Source: SOKG01 sp964502665 (lineage in GTDB: Bacteria > Chloroflexota > Dehalococcoidia > SZUA-161). From it: a stretch of 25,509 nucleotides of DNA. The stretch lies in assembly GCA_964502665.1 (NCBI GenBank), contig CAZCXP010000018.1:1-25509 (forward strand), read 5' to 3'. A program made the translations under genes and the position numbers. The notes below the pieces were generated by a model. The model was not told the DNA's origin and did no database searches. It saw nothing but the letters and a program-made list of their open reading frames with translations. Every line of letters begins with the position of its first letter. The first letter of the stretch is position 1. Positions 1 through 7,907 of this stretch are shown here, in pieces.

Positions 1-25
1 CTGCGACCCTGTTCGAGTTTTTACG

Positions 26-52
26 GTTCTAGGTTCAAGGTTAACCTAGAAC
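26..52. repeat. Inverted repeat upstream of radical SAM gene
   Basis: A perfect 10-base inverted repeat, GTTCTAGGTT at 26-35 and AACCTAGAAC at 43-52, is separated by a 7-base loop. The right arm runs into the heptamer array that follows. There is no T-run, so it is not a convincing terminator. It looks like part of a small intergenic repeat patch. Confidence 0.6.
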
Positions 53-74
53 GTAGAACTTAGAACGTAGAACA
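47..74. repeat. Four tandem heptamers TAGAACN
   Basis: Four head-to-tail copies of TAGAACN occupy 47-53, 54-60, 61-67 and 68-74, with the last base varying (G, T, G, A). A degenerate patch of CTGACTG/CTGAGTG-like words follows at about 85-110. This is a heptameric microsatellite in non-coding DNA; no function is evident. Confidence 0.7.
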
Positions 75-128
75 TTTCCAAAGCTGACTGCTGAGTGCTC
101 ATAGCTGGGCATCTGCCGTGGCCCCAAT

Positions 129-157
129 TTGCGCTAGTAGTGAGACAAAGCTATAAT
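129..157 (+). promoter_or_regulatory. Sigma-70-type promoter of the radical SAM gene
   Basis: A -35 hexamer TTGCGC at 129-134 and a perfect -10 TATAAT at 152-157 are separated by 17 bases. The expected transcription start near 164 would leave a leader of about 20 bases before the ATG at 184. It is predicted from sequence only, but spacing and the -10 match are strong. Confidence 0.65.
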
Positions 158-183
158 GTTATGCTGTCCTTTTGAGGCTAAGA

Positions 184-2049
184 ATGGCAGATATCGATAG
201 TGTTCTCTCCAGGGTGACCAAGCCCGCCCGTTACACCGGCGGGGAATGGAACAGCGTGGTCAAGGACTGGGAGTCGACTGAGATACGGGTCGTTATCTCC
301 TATCCCGACCTCTACGAGATTGGCATGTCCAATCTGGGGCTGGCCATCATCTATGACCTGCTCAATCAGCAGCCCGATGTGCTTGCCGAGCGGGCCTTCG
401 CTCCCTGGGTGGATATGGAGGCTGAGATGCGCCGTGAGGGCATCCCTCTTTTCAGCCTGGAATCGAAGCGGCCGGTCAAGGACTTCGATATCTTCGGCTT
501 CTCACTGGGCTATGAGCTAACCTATAGCAATGTGCTCAATCTGCTTGACCTGGCAGGGATACCGGTTCAGGCTGCTGAAAGAGGCGACTCGTTGCCACTG
601 GTGATCGCTGGTGGGAGTTGCGCCCTTAATCCCGAGCCGATGGCGGAGTTCATTGACCTGTTCGTTGTCGGTGAGGGCGAAGAGGTGGTTACGGAGCTTC
701 TGGAGGTGTTTCGGAGGTGGAAGAGGGAGGGGTCAGGGAGGAAGCAGGAGCTATTGCGAGAAGCGGCCCAAATACCGGGCATCTATGTACCCAGCTTCTA
801 CAAGGTCGACTATCAGTCTGATGGCACTGTGGCTTCAGTAAAACCGATTGTTGCCGAGGCGAAGCCTGTCATCGAGCGGCGTATTGTGGATAAGCTGCCC
901 CCGACGCTGACTCGACCTATTGTGCCCTACCTTCAAGTGATCCACGACCGGGCTGCGATCGAGATCCAGCGCGGCTGCCATCAGGGGTGCCGCTTCTGTC
1001 AGGCAGGTATGATCTACCGCCCGGTGAGGGAGCGAACTCAGGAGGAGGTGGTTAAGGCGGTGGACGAGCTGGTGAGAAACTGCGGCTATGACGAGGTCTC
1101 ACTGCTTTCCTTGAGCACCAGCGACTACCCGGGCATCTCAAATCTGGTCAGTACACTGTCGCGGAGGCACAGGGGAGGCAACCTGGTATTGTCGCTGCCC
1201 AGCCTGCGTCTCGATACGTTTTCGGTGGAACTGGCCGATTCCTTTCAGGATGGAAAGAAGTCGGGTTTCACCTTTGCCCCAGAGGCGGGGACGGAGGTCC
1301 TGCGCCGTGCGATTAACAAGGCTATTTCCGAGGAGGGTATTCTGCAATCTATTGAGACTGCCTGGGAGCGGGGTTGGAGAAACATCAAGCTTTACTTCAT
1401 GATCGGTCTGCCAACTGAGACCATCAGTGACATAGAGGGTATAGTCTCTCTAGTGCGCAAAATAAAGAATATTGGCAAGGGGAGGATTAACGTAAGGGTC
1501 AACGCCTCCACCTTTGCCCCCAAGCCTCATACTCCCTTTCAGTGGGTGGCTCAGGCCTCTCAGGAGGAGCTGGCTGCGAGACAGCAGGTGCTCAGGGCCG
1601 GGTTGAGAAAAGTAGGGGTTCATCTGTCCTGGCAGGACCCCGAGGTGAGTCTGCTTGAAGGGGTGTTATCGCGTGGCGATCGGCGCCTGGCTCGGGCGAT
1701 CCAAAGCGCGTGGCAGCTGGGATGCCGGTTCGATGCCTGGAGCGAGCATTACAGCTACGAGAAATGGCAGAACGCTTTTGCTGAACATGGTCTCGATCCT
1801 TATCACTATGCCTGCAGGGAGCGCCCTCTGGAGGAGGTATTACCGTGGGCTCATATAGATAGCGGGATCGACGTTGGCTTCCTCAAGAGGGAGTATGAGC
1901 GCACCCGGCTGGGGCAGGGGACCCCCAATTGCAGCAGCGGAAACTGCAACCTCTGCGGGCTCCAGCAAAGGCAGGACAAGTGCCGGAAGAAGTACAAGGA
2001 GCTAATCGCTGCCTCTAAGCCGGAACGGCCGCGAGCGGCTGGGGAATAA
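184..2049 (+). CDS. B12-binding-domain radical SAM protein, TIGR03960-like
   Basis: This 621-residue protein has an N-terminal cobalamin-binding-like Rossmann region (about residues 30-180, with the PDLYEIGMSNLGL and VVGEGEE motifs). A radical SAM domain follows, whose CxxxCxxC cluster (RGCHQGCRFC) has cysteines near 265, 269 and 272. A cysteine-rich tail (C-x4-C-x2-C and a later C) lies near residues 588-602. The organisation and motifs match the TIGR03960 family, whose reaction I cannot name. The frame opens at a TTG at 172, but GAGG at 174-177 is correctly spaced for the ATG at 184, so I use that start. The gene is monocistronic here and ends 6 bases before a convergent gene. The DUF2344/TIGR03936 partner often found with this family is not in the window. 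Confidence 0.85.
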   Translation: MADIDSVLSRVTKPARYTGGEWNSVVKDWESTEIRVVISYPDLYEIGMSNLGLAIIYDLLNQQPDVLAERAFAPWVDMEAEMRREGIPLFSLESKRPVKDFDIFGFSLGYELTYSNVLNLLDLAGIPVQAAERGDSLPLVIAGGSCALNPEPMAEFIDLFVVGEGEEVVTELLEVFRRWKREGSGRKQELLREAAQIPGIYVPSFYKVDYQSDGTVASVKPIVAEAKPVIERRIVDKLPPTLTRPIVPYLQVIHDRAAIEIQRGCHQGCRFCQAGMIYRPVRERTQEEVVKAVDELVRNCGYDEVSLLSLSTSDYPGISNLVSTLSRRHRGGNLVLSLPSLRLDTFSVELADSFQDGKKSGFTFAPEAGTEVLRRAINKAISEEGILQSIETAWERGWRNIKLYFMIGLPTETISDIEGIVSLVRKIKNIGKGRINVRVNASTFAPKPHTPFQWVAQASQEELAARQQVLRAGLRKVGVHLSWQDPEVSLLEGVLSRGDRRLARAIQSAWQLGCRFDAWSEHYSYEKWQNAFAEHGLDPYHYACRERPLEEVLPWAHIDSGIDVGFLKREYERTRLGQGTPNCSSGNCNLCGLQQRQDKCRKKYKELIAASKPERPRAAGE

Positions 2050-2055
2050 CCTGCA

Positions 2056-2652
2056 TCACGCGGCATATAGAAATCTTGCCAGCCTCAGGGCCAGTGTGGG
2101 AATGGGCTCGGTCCTGGGCATGAGCACCTTGGTAATGATGAAGCTTGTGAGTACGCCGATGGCAGCGCCACCAGCGATGTCGACGAAGAAGTGCATCCCT
2201 GCGTAGAACCGGGATAGAGTCCATACGGAGGCCAGGACGTAAAGGACGATCCCCGCCTTGCGGTGCCCTAACCAGACTCCTGTGGCAGCGGCGAAGGAGA
2301 TGATGGCGACATTGCTTGGGAACGAGGGATCGCCGGAGCGGTAGTGAAGTGTCTGCATGGCTTGATTGGCGCTGTCCAGCAATTCATACGGCCGGGGCCA
2401 GAAGTCATAGAGATTGAATAGGTACAAAACAAGGCTGGATACCCCGATGGCTATGGCAGCATTTATTACAGTTCTCTGGAGATGCTCTCGACGCGTGGGG
2501 TCGGGGTGCCCCACCCAGAGGCCGAGCATGATGAGGCACATGGTCACTGGAATGAGGAAGTCGTTTGCCATGAGCCCCATGAAATCATCAAAGGCTGGTA
2601 CACTGCCCACAAATTGGGTTACCCACTCTGACATTTGACCGCCAAAAGGCAT
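2056..2652 (-). CDS. PAP2-family membrane phosphatase, copy A
   Basis: This 198-residue membrane protein has about five hydrophobic segments and the PAP2 (phosphatidic acid phosphatase type 2/BcrC-like) layout. Visible motifs are RP of motif 1 (residues 87-88), FPSNV in place of the usual PSGH or FPSDH motif (111-115), and SRFYAGMHFFVD as motif 3 (147-158, nucleophile His154 and Asp158). The His normally ending motif 2 is Val here. Likely substrates are lipid-carrier phosphates or pyrophosphates such as undecaprenyl-PP, inferred from the family and the glycosyltransferase upstream. AGGAGG lies 10 bases before the ATG. Its start is 2 bases downstream of the preceding membrane-protein gene, so the two are co-translated. 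It is a paralogue of the 204-residue protein at 3227-3841. Confidence 0.8.
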   Translation of the reverse strand: MPFGGQMSEWVTQFVGSVPAFDDFMGLMANDFLIPVTMCLIMLGLWVGHPDPTRREHLQRTVINAAIAIGVSSLVLYLFNLYDFWPRPYELLDSANQAMQTLHYRSGDPSFPSNVAIISFAAATGVWLGHRKAGIVLYVLASVWTLSRFYAGMHFFVDIAGGAAIGVLTSFIITKVLMPRTEPIPTLALRLARFLYAA

Positions 2653-2654
2653 CG

Positions 2655-3092
2655 TTACCGATCCTCCTGCTTTCTCTTCAGAATGCTCCTGATGGCACCC
2701 AGTAGTGTGGTCTCCTTCAGCAACTCCATTCCCGGATTGGTGCGTTTTCCTGGATTGGTCTGTTCACGAGAGCGAGAGGCTGTTGCCTGAAGGGAGAGAC
2801 GGTATTTAAGGAGGGAAGAGATAACCACGGTAATTATGTATGCTGCTATGGCACCGGCGAGGAATAGTCCTAGCTGTTGGCCCCCTTCTATTTTAGAGGG
2901 AGTGTTTCGGTTTCCGAGGGCGAAGAACCACCAGAAGGCTCCGATGATAACTAAGGCACCAAAAATGTAGCCCGCCAGCCGCTTCCTGAAGAAGGACAAC
3001 CCCTTGAGCCCGGCACAAGCGGCTGCAATCTGTATAGTCCCCAGACAGCCAGCAGCTACCAGCAAGAAGTATTCTAGAGCGGTAGTGCCCAT
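2655..3092 (-). CDS. Small membrane protein of unknown function, copy A
   Basis: This 145-residue protein has an N-terminal hydrophobic helix, a short basic loop (GLKGLSFFRKR), a second helix ending in a W/F-rich stretch, a third helix around residues 75-95, and a basic soluble C-terminal tail. It is clearly paralogous to the protein at 3786-4262: both share LGxxQIAAAxAxL(K/R)GL(S/T)FF, a xFGALxIxGAFxWF block, and a LKExT tail motif. I do not recognise a named family. It always precedes a PAP2 gene here, which suggests that it partners or regulates that enzyme (inference). GGGGAG just upstream of the ATG is a plausible ribosome binding site. Confidence 0.75.
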   Translation of the reverse strand: MGTTALEYFLLVAAGCLGTIQIAAACAGLKGLSFFRKRLAGYIFGALVIIGAFWWFFALGNRNTPSKIEGGQQLGLFLAGAIAAYIITVVISSLLKYRLSLQATASRSREQTNPGKRTNPGMELLKETTLLGAIRSILKRKQEDR

Positions 3093-3226
3093 GCTGCTCC
3101 CCAGTTCTTGATCAATTCCGACTCGATCGCCGTATTACCTAGAGAAATGGGCATGTGCTACGCCGGTTGGATAGGTTCGTCAAAAGGTGTACCTGCCGCT
3201 TCGTAGTTTGTCATATTTTGCATGTA

Positions 3227-3841
3227 TTATGCAAGATGTATCCATTGCAGCAACTTGATAAAAGAATTGGGCGCGAACTTGAGGATTAGCCATATAAAGT
3301 ACATAAGGAAAGAGGTGAGAATCCCGATGAGCGCACCGGCAACCACATCCGAAGGGTAATGAACGCCACAATAAACCCGCGAGAAAGCCCAGAGGAAGGC
3401 CAGGAATCCAAGGGCTATCCCCGCCCTGCGGTTGCCAATCCAAATGGCGGTGGCGAAGGCGAAGCCGACCGCGGCGGCCTCGCTGGGAAATGATTGGTCG
3501 GTGCGCATATACGAGATCAGAGTTCCAGCGCCCTCCTGCAATGGACGCGCGCGGTCGAAGAGATCATTGATTCTAAAAAGATGGAACCATAGACAGCTAA
3601 TACCTACTCCCCAGGCAGCGGTCCATACCGCTCTTTGGTTGCGCTCCCTTTGGCTCAAACTTCGGGCACCAAGCCAGATGATGATCATGCTCAGAGACAG
3701 GCATGTAAGCACAAACCAGTCGTCCACCATCAGGCGCATGAACCTGTCAAAGACTGGCACCTTACCAACCAGCCCGTTGAGCCAGTCAAATACGGCTTCG
3801 TCCGCGGATATGAGTGCTGAAATGGCTAACCCCTTTCCCAA
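3227..3841 (-). CDS. PAP2-family membrane phosphatase, copy B
   Basis: This 204-residue PAP2-like integral membrane protein has the RP of motif 1 at residues 99-100, FPSEA replacing the PSGH-type motif at 118-122, and SRVYCGVHYPSD as motif 3 at 154-165 (His161, Asp165). As in copy A, the motif 2 His is missing (Ala here) and the motif 1 Lys position is Asn. The proposed role is dephosphorylation of a lipid carrier during envelope glycan synthesis, from family and context. The frame opens at a TTG at 3841 that overlaps the end of the upstream membrane-protein gene by 56 bases. No better in-frame start or clear ribosome binding site is visible, so the exact N-terminus is uncertain; translational coupling is likely. 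Confidence 0.8.
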   Translation of the reverse strand: MGKGLAISALISADEAVFDWLNGLVGKVPVFDRFMRLMVDDWFVLTCLSLSMIIIWLGARSLSQRERNQRAVWTAAWGVGISCLWFHLFRINDLFDRARPLQEGAGTLISYMRTDQSFPSEAAAVGFAFATAIWIGNRRAGIALGFLAFLWAFSRVYCGVHYPSDVVAGALIGILTSFLMYFIWLILKFAPNSFIKLLQWIHLA

Positions 3842-4262
3842 GGCTACGTGTGATCGCCTGAAAGAAGGTCATTTCCTTAAGAGCGTCGAGCCCACGAGGG
3901 TTTCCTTTGTCAGTGGAGCCACAGATCCCGGCGTTCACCACTGAAGACACCAAGAGTGTAGCGACGAGAGCGCCGATGGCACCGGCCATGAAGGTGGCAA
4001 AGGATTCTGTCTCTCCGAAGAAGACCTTGACTTCGCCAACGGTTCTGACGAGGGGCTCGGCATTGCGGTCGCCGGTGGCATAGAACCAGACAAAGGCTCC
4101 TACTATCGCGAGTGCGCCGAAAAGATAGCAGAGGGATGGTTTCTTAAAGAATGTTAGCCCCCTCAGGTCGGCGCGCGCCGCTGCTATCTGCAGTACGCCC
4201 AGGGAGGAGAAAAAGACAAGCGGCAAATATTGCCACAAGTAGTCCCCGAAAGCACTAGCCAT
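3786..4262 (-). CDS. Small membrane protein of unknown function, copy B
   Basis: This 158-residue protein has three predicted transmembrane helices and a basic tail. It is paralogous to the 145-residue protein at 2655-3092, with a longer loop before the third helix (around GEVKVFFGETESF). Shared features are the QIAAAxADLRGLTFF block and GALAIVGAFVWF helix. It starts 30 bases after the glycosyltransferase stop and overlaps the following PAP2 gene by 56 bases, so it belongs to the same transcription unit. No named family is recognised. A role as accessory subunit of the PAP2 enzyme is inference from the repeated pairing. Confidence 0.75.
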   Translation of the reverse strand: MASAFGDYLWQYLPLVFFSSLGVLQIAAARADLRGLTFFKKPSLCYLFGALAIVGAFVWFYATGDRNAEPLVRTVGEVKVFFGETESFATFMAGAIGALVATLLVSSVVNAGICGSTDKGNPRGLDALKEMTFFQAITRSLGKGVSHFSTHIRGRSRI

Positions 4263-4292
4263 TATTCACTCGTCTTGCTTGAATGTCCATGT

Positions 4293-5420
4293 CTAAGCCC
4301 TCGGCCTCCAAGTCCATTTCACGTTGGCGAAGAAATTCCAAAGCGTAGCGGCTCCTATGGCAATGATCTCGGAAACTATGTAATGGATACCCGCAATCTT
4401 GAATACCATAGAAAACACAGCCAAATTGATAGCCCAGCCGACCAAACTGACCATGTTGAACTTGACTGCCCGGATCAGTAAAGACTTCCGGCCCGGGACG
4501 CGTCGATCTCTGAAAGTCCAGATTTCGTTCAGCATAAAATTGGTCAGAATCGAGATCTCATAACTGAGCGCCACTGACACGATTTCATCCATGCCAGCGA
4601 CCTGCACAAAAAGCGCCAGCAATCCCAGGTTGACCCCAGCTCCGCTGGCCCCGACCATGCCGAATTTCACAAATCTCTTGATATCGCCTTCGAACCACGC
4701 CAAGCGGCAAAGGTGCTTGACGAAGTTCAGCTGCTCCCTGAAGGTTAGATTGCTCTTCCCTCTTTCCCTCTCTTTGAAGGTGTAAGGGACTTCCGCTATC
4801 TGACTGGCATTTCCTCTGACCAGCACCTCTAACAGAATTTTGTATCCGGTGGGGGTGAGCACCGCGCCGTCTATGACCTTCCTCTTGAACAGGAAAAAGC
4901 CTGCAATGGGGTCCTTAATCTCTCTGGTTGAGGGGAGCAGAATGGTTGCGAGCAGCCTTGCGCCTTTGGAAATCACTTCTCTCTTCGTGCTCCAGCCTTC
5001 GATGCTGCCGCCTTCAATGTAGCGACTTGCGATCGCTACATCCGCTCCTCCTCTTATAGCTTCCAACAGAGCGGGAATTGCCTCCGGCGGGTGCTGCAGG
5101 TCGGCATCTATCACCCCTAGGACTTGCCCCCTCGCCTGGTCAAATCCTGCAACCGCTGCCGAAGCCAGACCACGCTGGCGCGTGCGCACAATCACTTTGA
5201 GCGGGTATTGGGAGGAGAGGCTCTGCGCTACCCCTGAGGTGCCATCGGGGCTGTTGTCGTCGACCACGATGAGCTCATAGCTGTATTTCGATAGAGCTTG
5301 ATGTACTCTCTCCACCAGAGGCGTTATGTTCTCCTTCTCGTTATAGGTGGGCGCTATTAGTGAGAGTTCAACGGCCGGTCCTGAGTTCGCCGAAGGGTTT
5401 GACGCGCTCTGCTGTGCCAT
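4293..5420 (-). CDS. Polyprenyl-phosphate glycosyltransferase (GT2) fused to a GtrA domain
   Basis: This 375-residue protein has two parts. Residues about 20-240 form a GT-A family 2 domain like dolichol-phosphate mannosyltransferase, with the VVDDNSPDGT nucleotide-binding motif (about 52-61) and a DADLQHPPE metal/acceptor motif (about 105-113). Residues about 248-373 are a GtrA-like domain with four hydrophobic helices (starting RFVKFGMVGASGAG). Such fusions transfer a sugar from a nucleotide donor to a polyprenyl phosphate and help deliver the lipid-linked sugar across the membrane. The frame opens at a TTG at 5426, but AGGA eight bases before the ATG at 5420 supports the ATG. It is the first gene of the envelope cluster with the membrane-protein/PAP2 pairs. 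The donor sugar cannot be read from sequence. Confidence 0.88.
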   Translation of the reverse strand: MAQQSASNPSANSGPAVELSLIAPTYNEKENITPLVERVHQALSKYSYELIVVDDNSPDGTSGVAQSLSSQYPLKVIVRTRQRGLASAAVAGFDQARGQVLGVIDADLQHPPEAIPALLEAIRGGADVAIASRYIEGGSIEGWSTKREVISKGARLLATILLPSTREIKDPIAGFFLFKRKVIDGAVLTPTGYKILLEVLVRGNASQIAEVPYTFKERERGKSNLTFREQLNFVKHLCRLAWFEGDIKRFVKFGMVGASGAGVNLGLLALFVQVAGMDEIVSVALSYEISILTNFMLNEIWTFRDRRVPGRKSLLIRAVKFNMVSLVGWAINLAVFSMVFKIAGIHYIVSEIIAIGAATLWNFFANVKWTWRPRA

Positions 5421-5511
5421 TCTCAAATTCCTGAAGCAGACGCCCGGCAGTGAGGAAATAGCTGGCTTGAGATGCGAACGCAGCTAATCAATACTGCCCT
5501 CGATGGGTCTT

Positions 5512-6444
5512 TCAGGCTCTGACCATCTTGGCGTAGGCTGGGGTGCACCAGTGGAGATACTTCTTGTTCTTGCCGCACTCCACGTCGAAATAGAGCTTCT
5601 GCAGCTCTTTGGTCAGCTTTCCTATGGTGCCTTCCCCCACCTTGCGGTGGTCGATCTCAACCACTGGCGTTATATGAGCCGCCGTGCCTGTTAAGAAACA
5701 CTCCTCCGCCAAATATAGCTCACTGCGGTCAACATGCCTTTCTATGGTCTCTGTGCTCAGCTCATTCCTGGCCAGTTGTATAACGGTGTCCCTGGTGATT
5801 CCCATAAGGATTCTATCGTGGCAGGAGGGTGTAACCAACTGTCCATCAATGACCAGGAAGATGTTCTCGCCGCTGCCCTCGGACACATGCCCATCTGAGG
5901 TGAGCATGATGGCCTCGTCGAAGCCATTTTCGATAGCCTCGGTTTTTGCAAGAGCGTTATTTACATAAAGTCCAGTGATCTTTCCCCGTGGGGGTATCAT
6001 GTTGTCGTCGATCCTTCGCCAGGATGAAACAGAGCATTTGATGCCCTTGGCAGCATCCAAGTAGGGCCCGAATGTTGTAACCATTATCAGGAAGTCGTCT
6101 TCGAGGTCATGCAGTCTGACTCCCAGAGCTTCCGAGCTCTTGTAGGCCAGTGGGCGTATATAGACATCCTCTCGATATCCTGAATTCTGGACAAGCTCGA
6201 TGGTTAACTGGCAGAGTTCATCTATGGAGTAAGGAAGGTTGATCTTAAGCAGCTTGCAACTGTTGAGCAGCCTCTGGTAGTGTTCTGGGCAGCGGAAGAT
6301 ATATATCTGCTCCTCCTCAGGGTTCCAGTTCCCTCGAATTCCTTCAAAGCAGGCGGTCCCGTAATGAAGGGCGTGGGTCATGATGCCTATCTTTGCTTTT
6401 GAGAGGGGAACGAACTGATTCTGGAAAAAGGCGTAAGGCGGCAT
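5512..6444 (-). CDS. ilvE: Branched-chain amino acid aminotransferase (class IV PLP)
   Basis: This 310-residue fold-type IV aminotransferase is close to the usual IlvE length. It transfers the amino group between glutamate and branched-chain 2-oxo acids, the last step of valine, leucine and isoleucine synthesis. Visible motifs are the HYGTACFEGIR segment (27-37), the PLP-binding Lys155 in the RGKITG motif, SEGSGEN (188-194, phosphate/cofactor contact) and GITRD plus GTAAHITPV towards the C-terminus. GGAGGAG lies 7 bases before the ATG. The C-terminal tail (YLHWCTPAY) fits IlvE better than D-amino acid transaminase or aminodeoxychorismate lyase. It is transcribed divergently from the flavoprotein at 6631 and appears monocistronic. 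Confidence 0.9.
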   Translation of the reverse strand: MPPYAFFQNQFVPLSKAKIGIMTHALHYGTACFEGIRGNWNPEEEQIYIFRCPEHYQRLLNSCKLLKINLPYSIDELCQLTIELVQNSGYREDVYIRPLAYKSSEALGVRLHDLEDDFLIMVTTFGPYLDAAKGIKCSVSSWRRIDDNMIPPRGKITGLYVNNALAKTEAIENGFDEAIMLTSDGHVSEGSGENIFLVIDGQLVTPSCHDRILMGITRDTVIQLARNELSTETIERHVDRSELYLAEECFLTGTAAHITPVVEIDHRKVGEGTIGKLTKELQKLYFDVECGKNKKYLHWCTPAYAKMVRA

Positions 6445-6563
6445 CGGTCTACTCCTCCAAACTCATTAATATCTCGCAAAAACCTTCGCTTAAGCTCCCT
6501 CCACTTATAACTGGTACAAAGTATAACCAGCTTCGGCGATAAACACAAGCCTTGGACGCTCCC

Positions 6564-6592
6564 TTGAATCGGAACTTCTTTGGTGCTAGCAT
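6564..6592 (+). promoter_or_regulatory. Putative promoter of the geranylgeranyl-reductase-like gene
   Basis: TTGAAT at 6564-6569 and TAGCAT at 6587-6592 are 17 bases apart, each matching four of six consensus bases. The site lies in the 186-base divergent region between the aminotransferase and the flavoprotein. In the same gap, CTGGT and ACCAG arms enclose a 10-base AT-rich stretch near 6510-6532 that could serve the opposite gene, but this is weak. Confidence 0.4.
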
Positions 6593-6630
6593 AAACTAAG
6601 GCTTTGATAATAAGATGGGATATGTAAGGG

Positions 6631-7815
6631 TTGGCTGAGTTATACGATGCAATGGTAGCAGGAGCAGGGCCCGCAGGCAGTTACTTTGCCTACAGGCTTG
6701 CTAAACTGGGATATCGGGTGATCGTCTTTGAGCGACGCCCAAAGATAGGCGACGCGGTTTGTTGCACCGGCATTGTGGGTAAGGAGTGCTTCGATCGGTT
6801 CCCCATTGCCAATAATGCTATTTTGAGTCAGGCAAGTTCTGCTAAGTTCTTTTCTCCCTCGGGAAAGATGATCAGCCTGCGCAAGGAAACAGTCCAAGCC
6901 TATGTGGTCGATCGTGCTGCTTTTGATGATGCTCTGGCTCGCCGAGCGCAAGATGAGGGGGCAGATTACCTCCTGTCAGCTCGAGTGGATGATATTGCTT
7001 CGGCGGATGGCTGTGTTAGGGCAGGGGTTGAGTATGGTGGGAGGATGACCAGTTTCGACGCCAAAGTCGTAGTTATTAGCAGTGGATTTGGAGTCTCACT
7101 GCCCAAGAGGTTAGGGTTAGGGGACATCAGTGACTTCGCTCTAGGGGCCCAGGCAGAGGTGGATGCTACGGGTGTGGACGAAGTCGAGGTCTATTTTGGT
7201 CAGAGTATAGCTCCAGGCTTTTTTGGCTGGCTTGTTCCTACTTCACCGGGCAAGGCGCTGGCGGGCCTGCTTACACGGCGCAGCCCAGGACCGTATTTGA
7301 AGAATCTTCTTGCAAGGCTCTTTGTTGAGGGCAAGATAGCTTCGCCTGAGGCTGAGTTCTCTTACGGGGGCATTCCACTGACACCGCTGCCCAGGACCTA
7401 TGGAGAGCGGCTGGTGGTTGTTGGCGATGCGGCGGGCCATGTTAAGCCTACTACGGGCGGTGGGATCTACTACGGGCTGCTGGGTGCTGAAATGGCTGCT
7501 GATGCTGTCCATGAGGCGCTACGCGCGGGTGATCTCTCAGCAAAAAGATTGGCTCGCTATGAGCGGAATTGGAAAAGAATGCTGGCCAGGGAGCTGCAGA
7601 TAGGGTACTTCGCCCGAAGATTATATGAGAAGCTGAGCGACAGCCAAATCGAGCACATATTCGATCTTGTCCAGTCAAACAATATACATGAGGAGTTGCT
7701 CCAGTCTCCGGATTTCTCTTTCGATTGGCACGGAGAGTCCGTCCTGAGAGCTCTAAGGCATAAGACTCTAGGCAAGACTGTTCGGGCGATGACAAAATTT
7801 ATTCTACGTTTTTAG
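6631..7815 (+). CDS. Geranylgeranyl reductase family FAD-dependent oxidoreductase
   Basis: This 394-residue flavoprotein has an N-terminal FAD Rossmann motif (GAGPAG at 11-16, then FERRP at about 34-38). A CCTG segment near 48 sits where the family carries its conserved cysteine region. The second FAD motif VVGDAAGHVKPTTGGG lies near 262-280. This is the geranylgeranyl reductase/digeranylgeranylglycerophospholipid reductase group, which saturates isoprenoid double bonds. In bacteria, substrates include menaquinone side chains or polyprenols, and I cannot choose between them. The start is TTG at 6631. An in-frame stop at 6625 leaves no earlier choice, and the first internal ATG (6652) would cut into the FAD strand. 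The M16 peptidase follows 92 bases later on the same strand. Confidence 0.85.
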   Translation: MAELYDAMVAGAGPAGSYFAYRLAKLGYRVIVFERRPKIGDAVCCTGIVGKECFDRFPIANNAILSQASSAKFFSPSGKMISLRKETVQAYVVDRAAFDDALARRAQDEGADYLLSARVDDIASADGCVRAGVEYGGRMTSFDAKVVVISSGFGVSLPKRLGLGDISDFALGAQAEVDATGVDEVEVYFGQSIAPGFFGWLVPTSPGKALAGLLTRRSPGPYLKNLLARLFVEGKIASPEAEFSYGGIPLTPLPRTYGERLVVVGDAAGHVKPTTGGGIYYGLLGAEMAADAVHEALRAGDLSAKRLARYERNWKRMLARELQIGYFARRLYEKLSDSQIEHIFDLVQSNNIHEELLQSPDFSFDWHGESVLRALRHKTLGKTVRAMTKFILRF

Positions 7816-7907
7816 AACGCTGAACAATCTTATGGGATGGTTTGACAGAAGGGTGGGACGCCGGGTGCAGGCATCTATGGCGTCGTACATAAGAAGCGAG
7901 GGAACCT

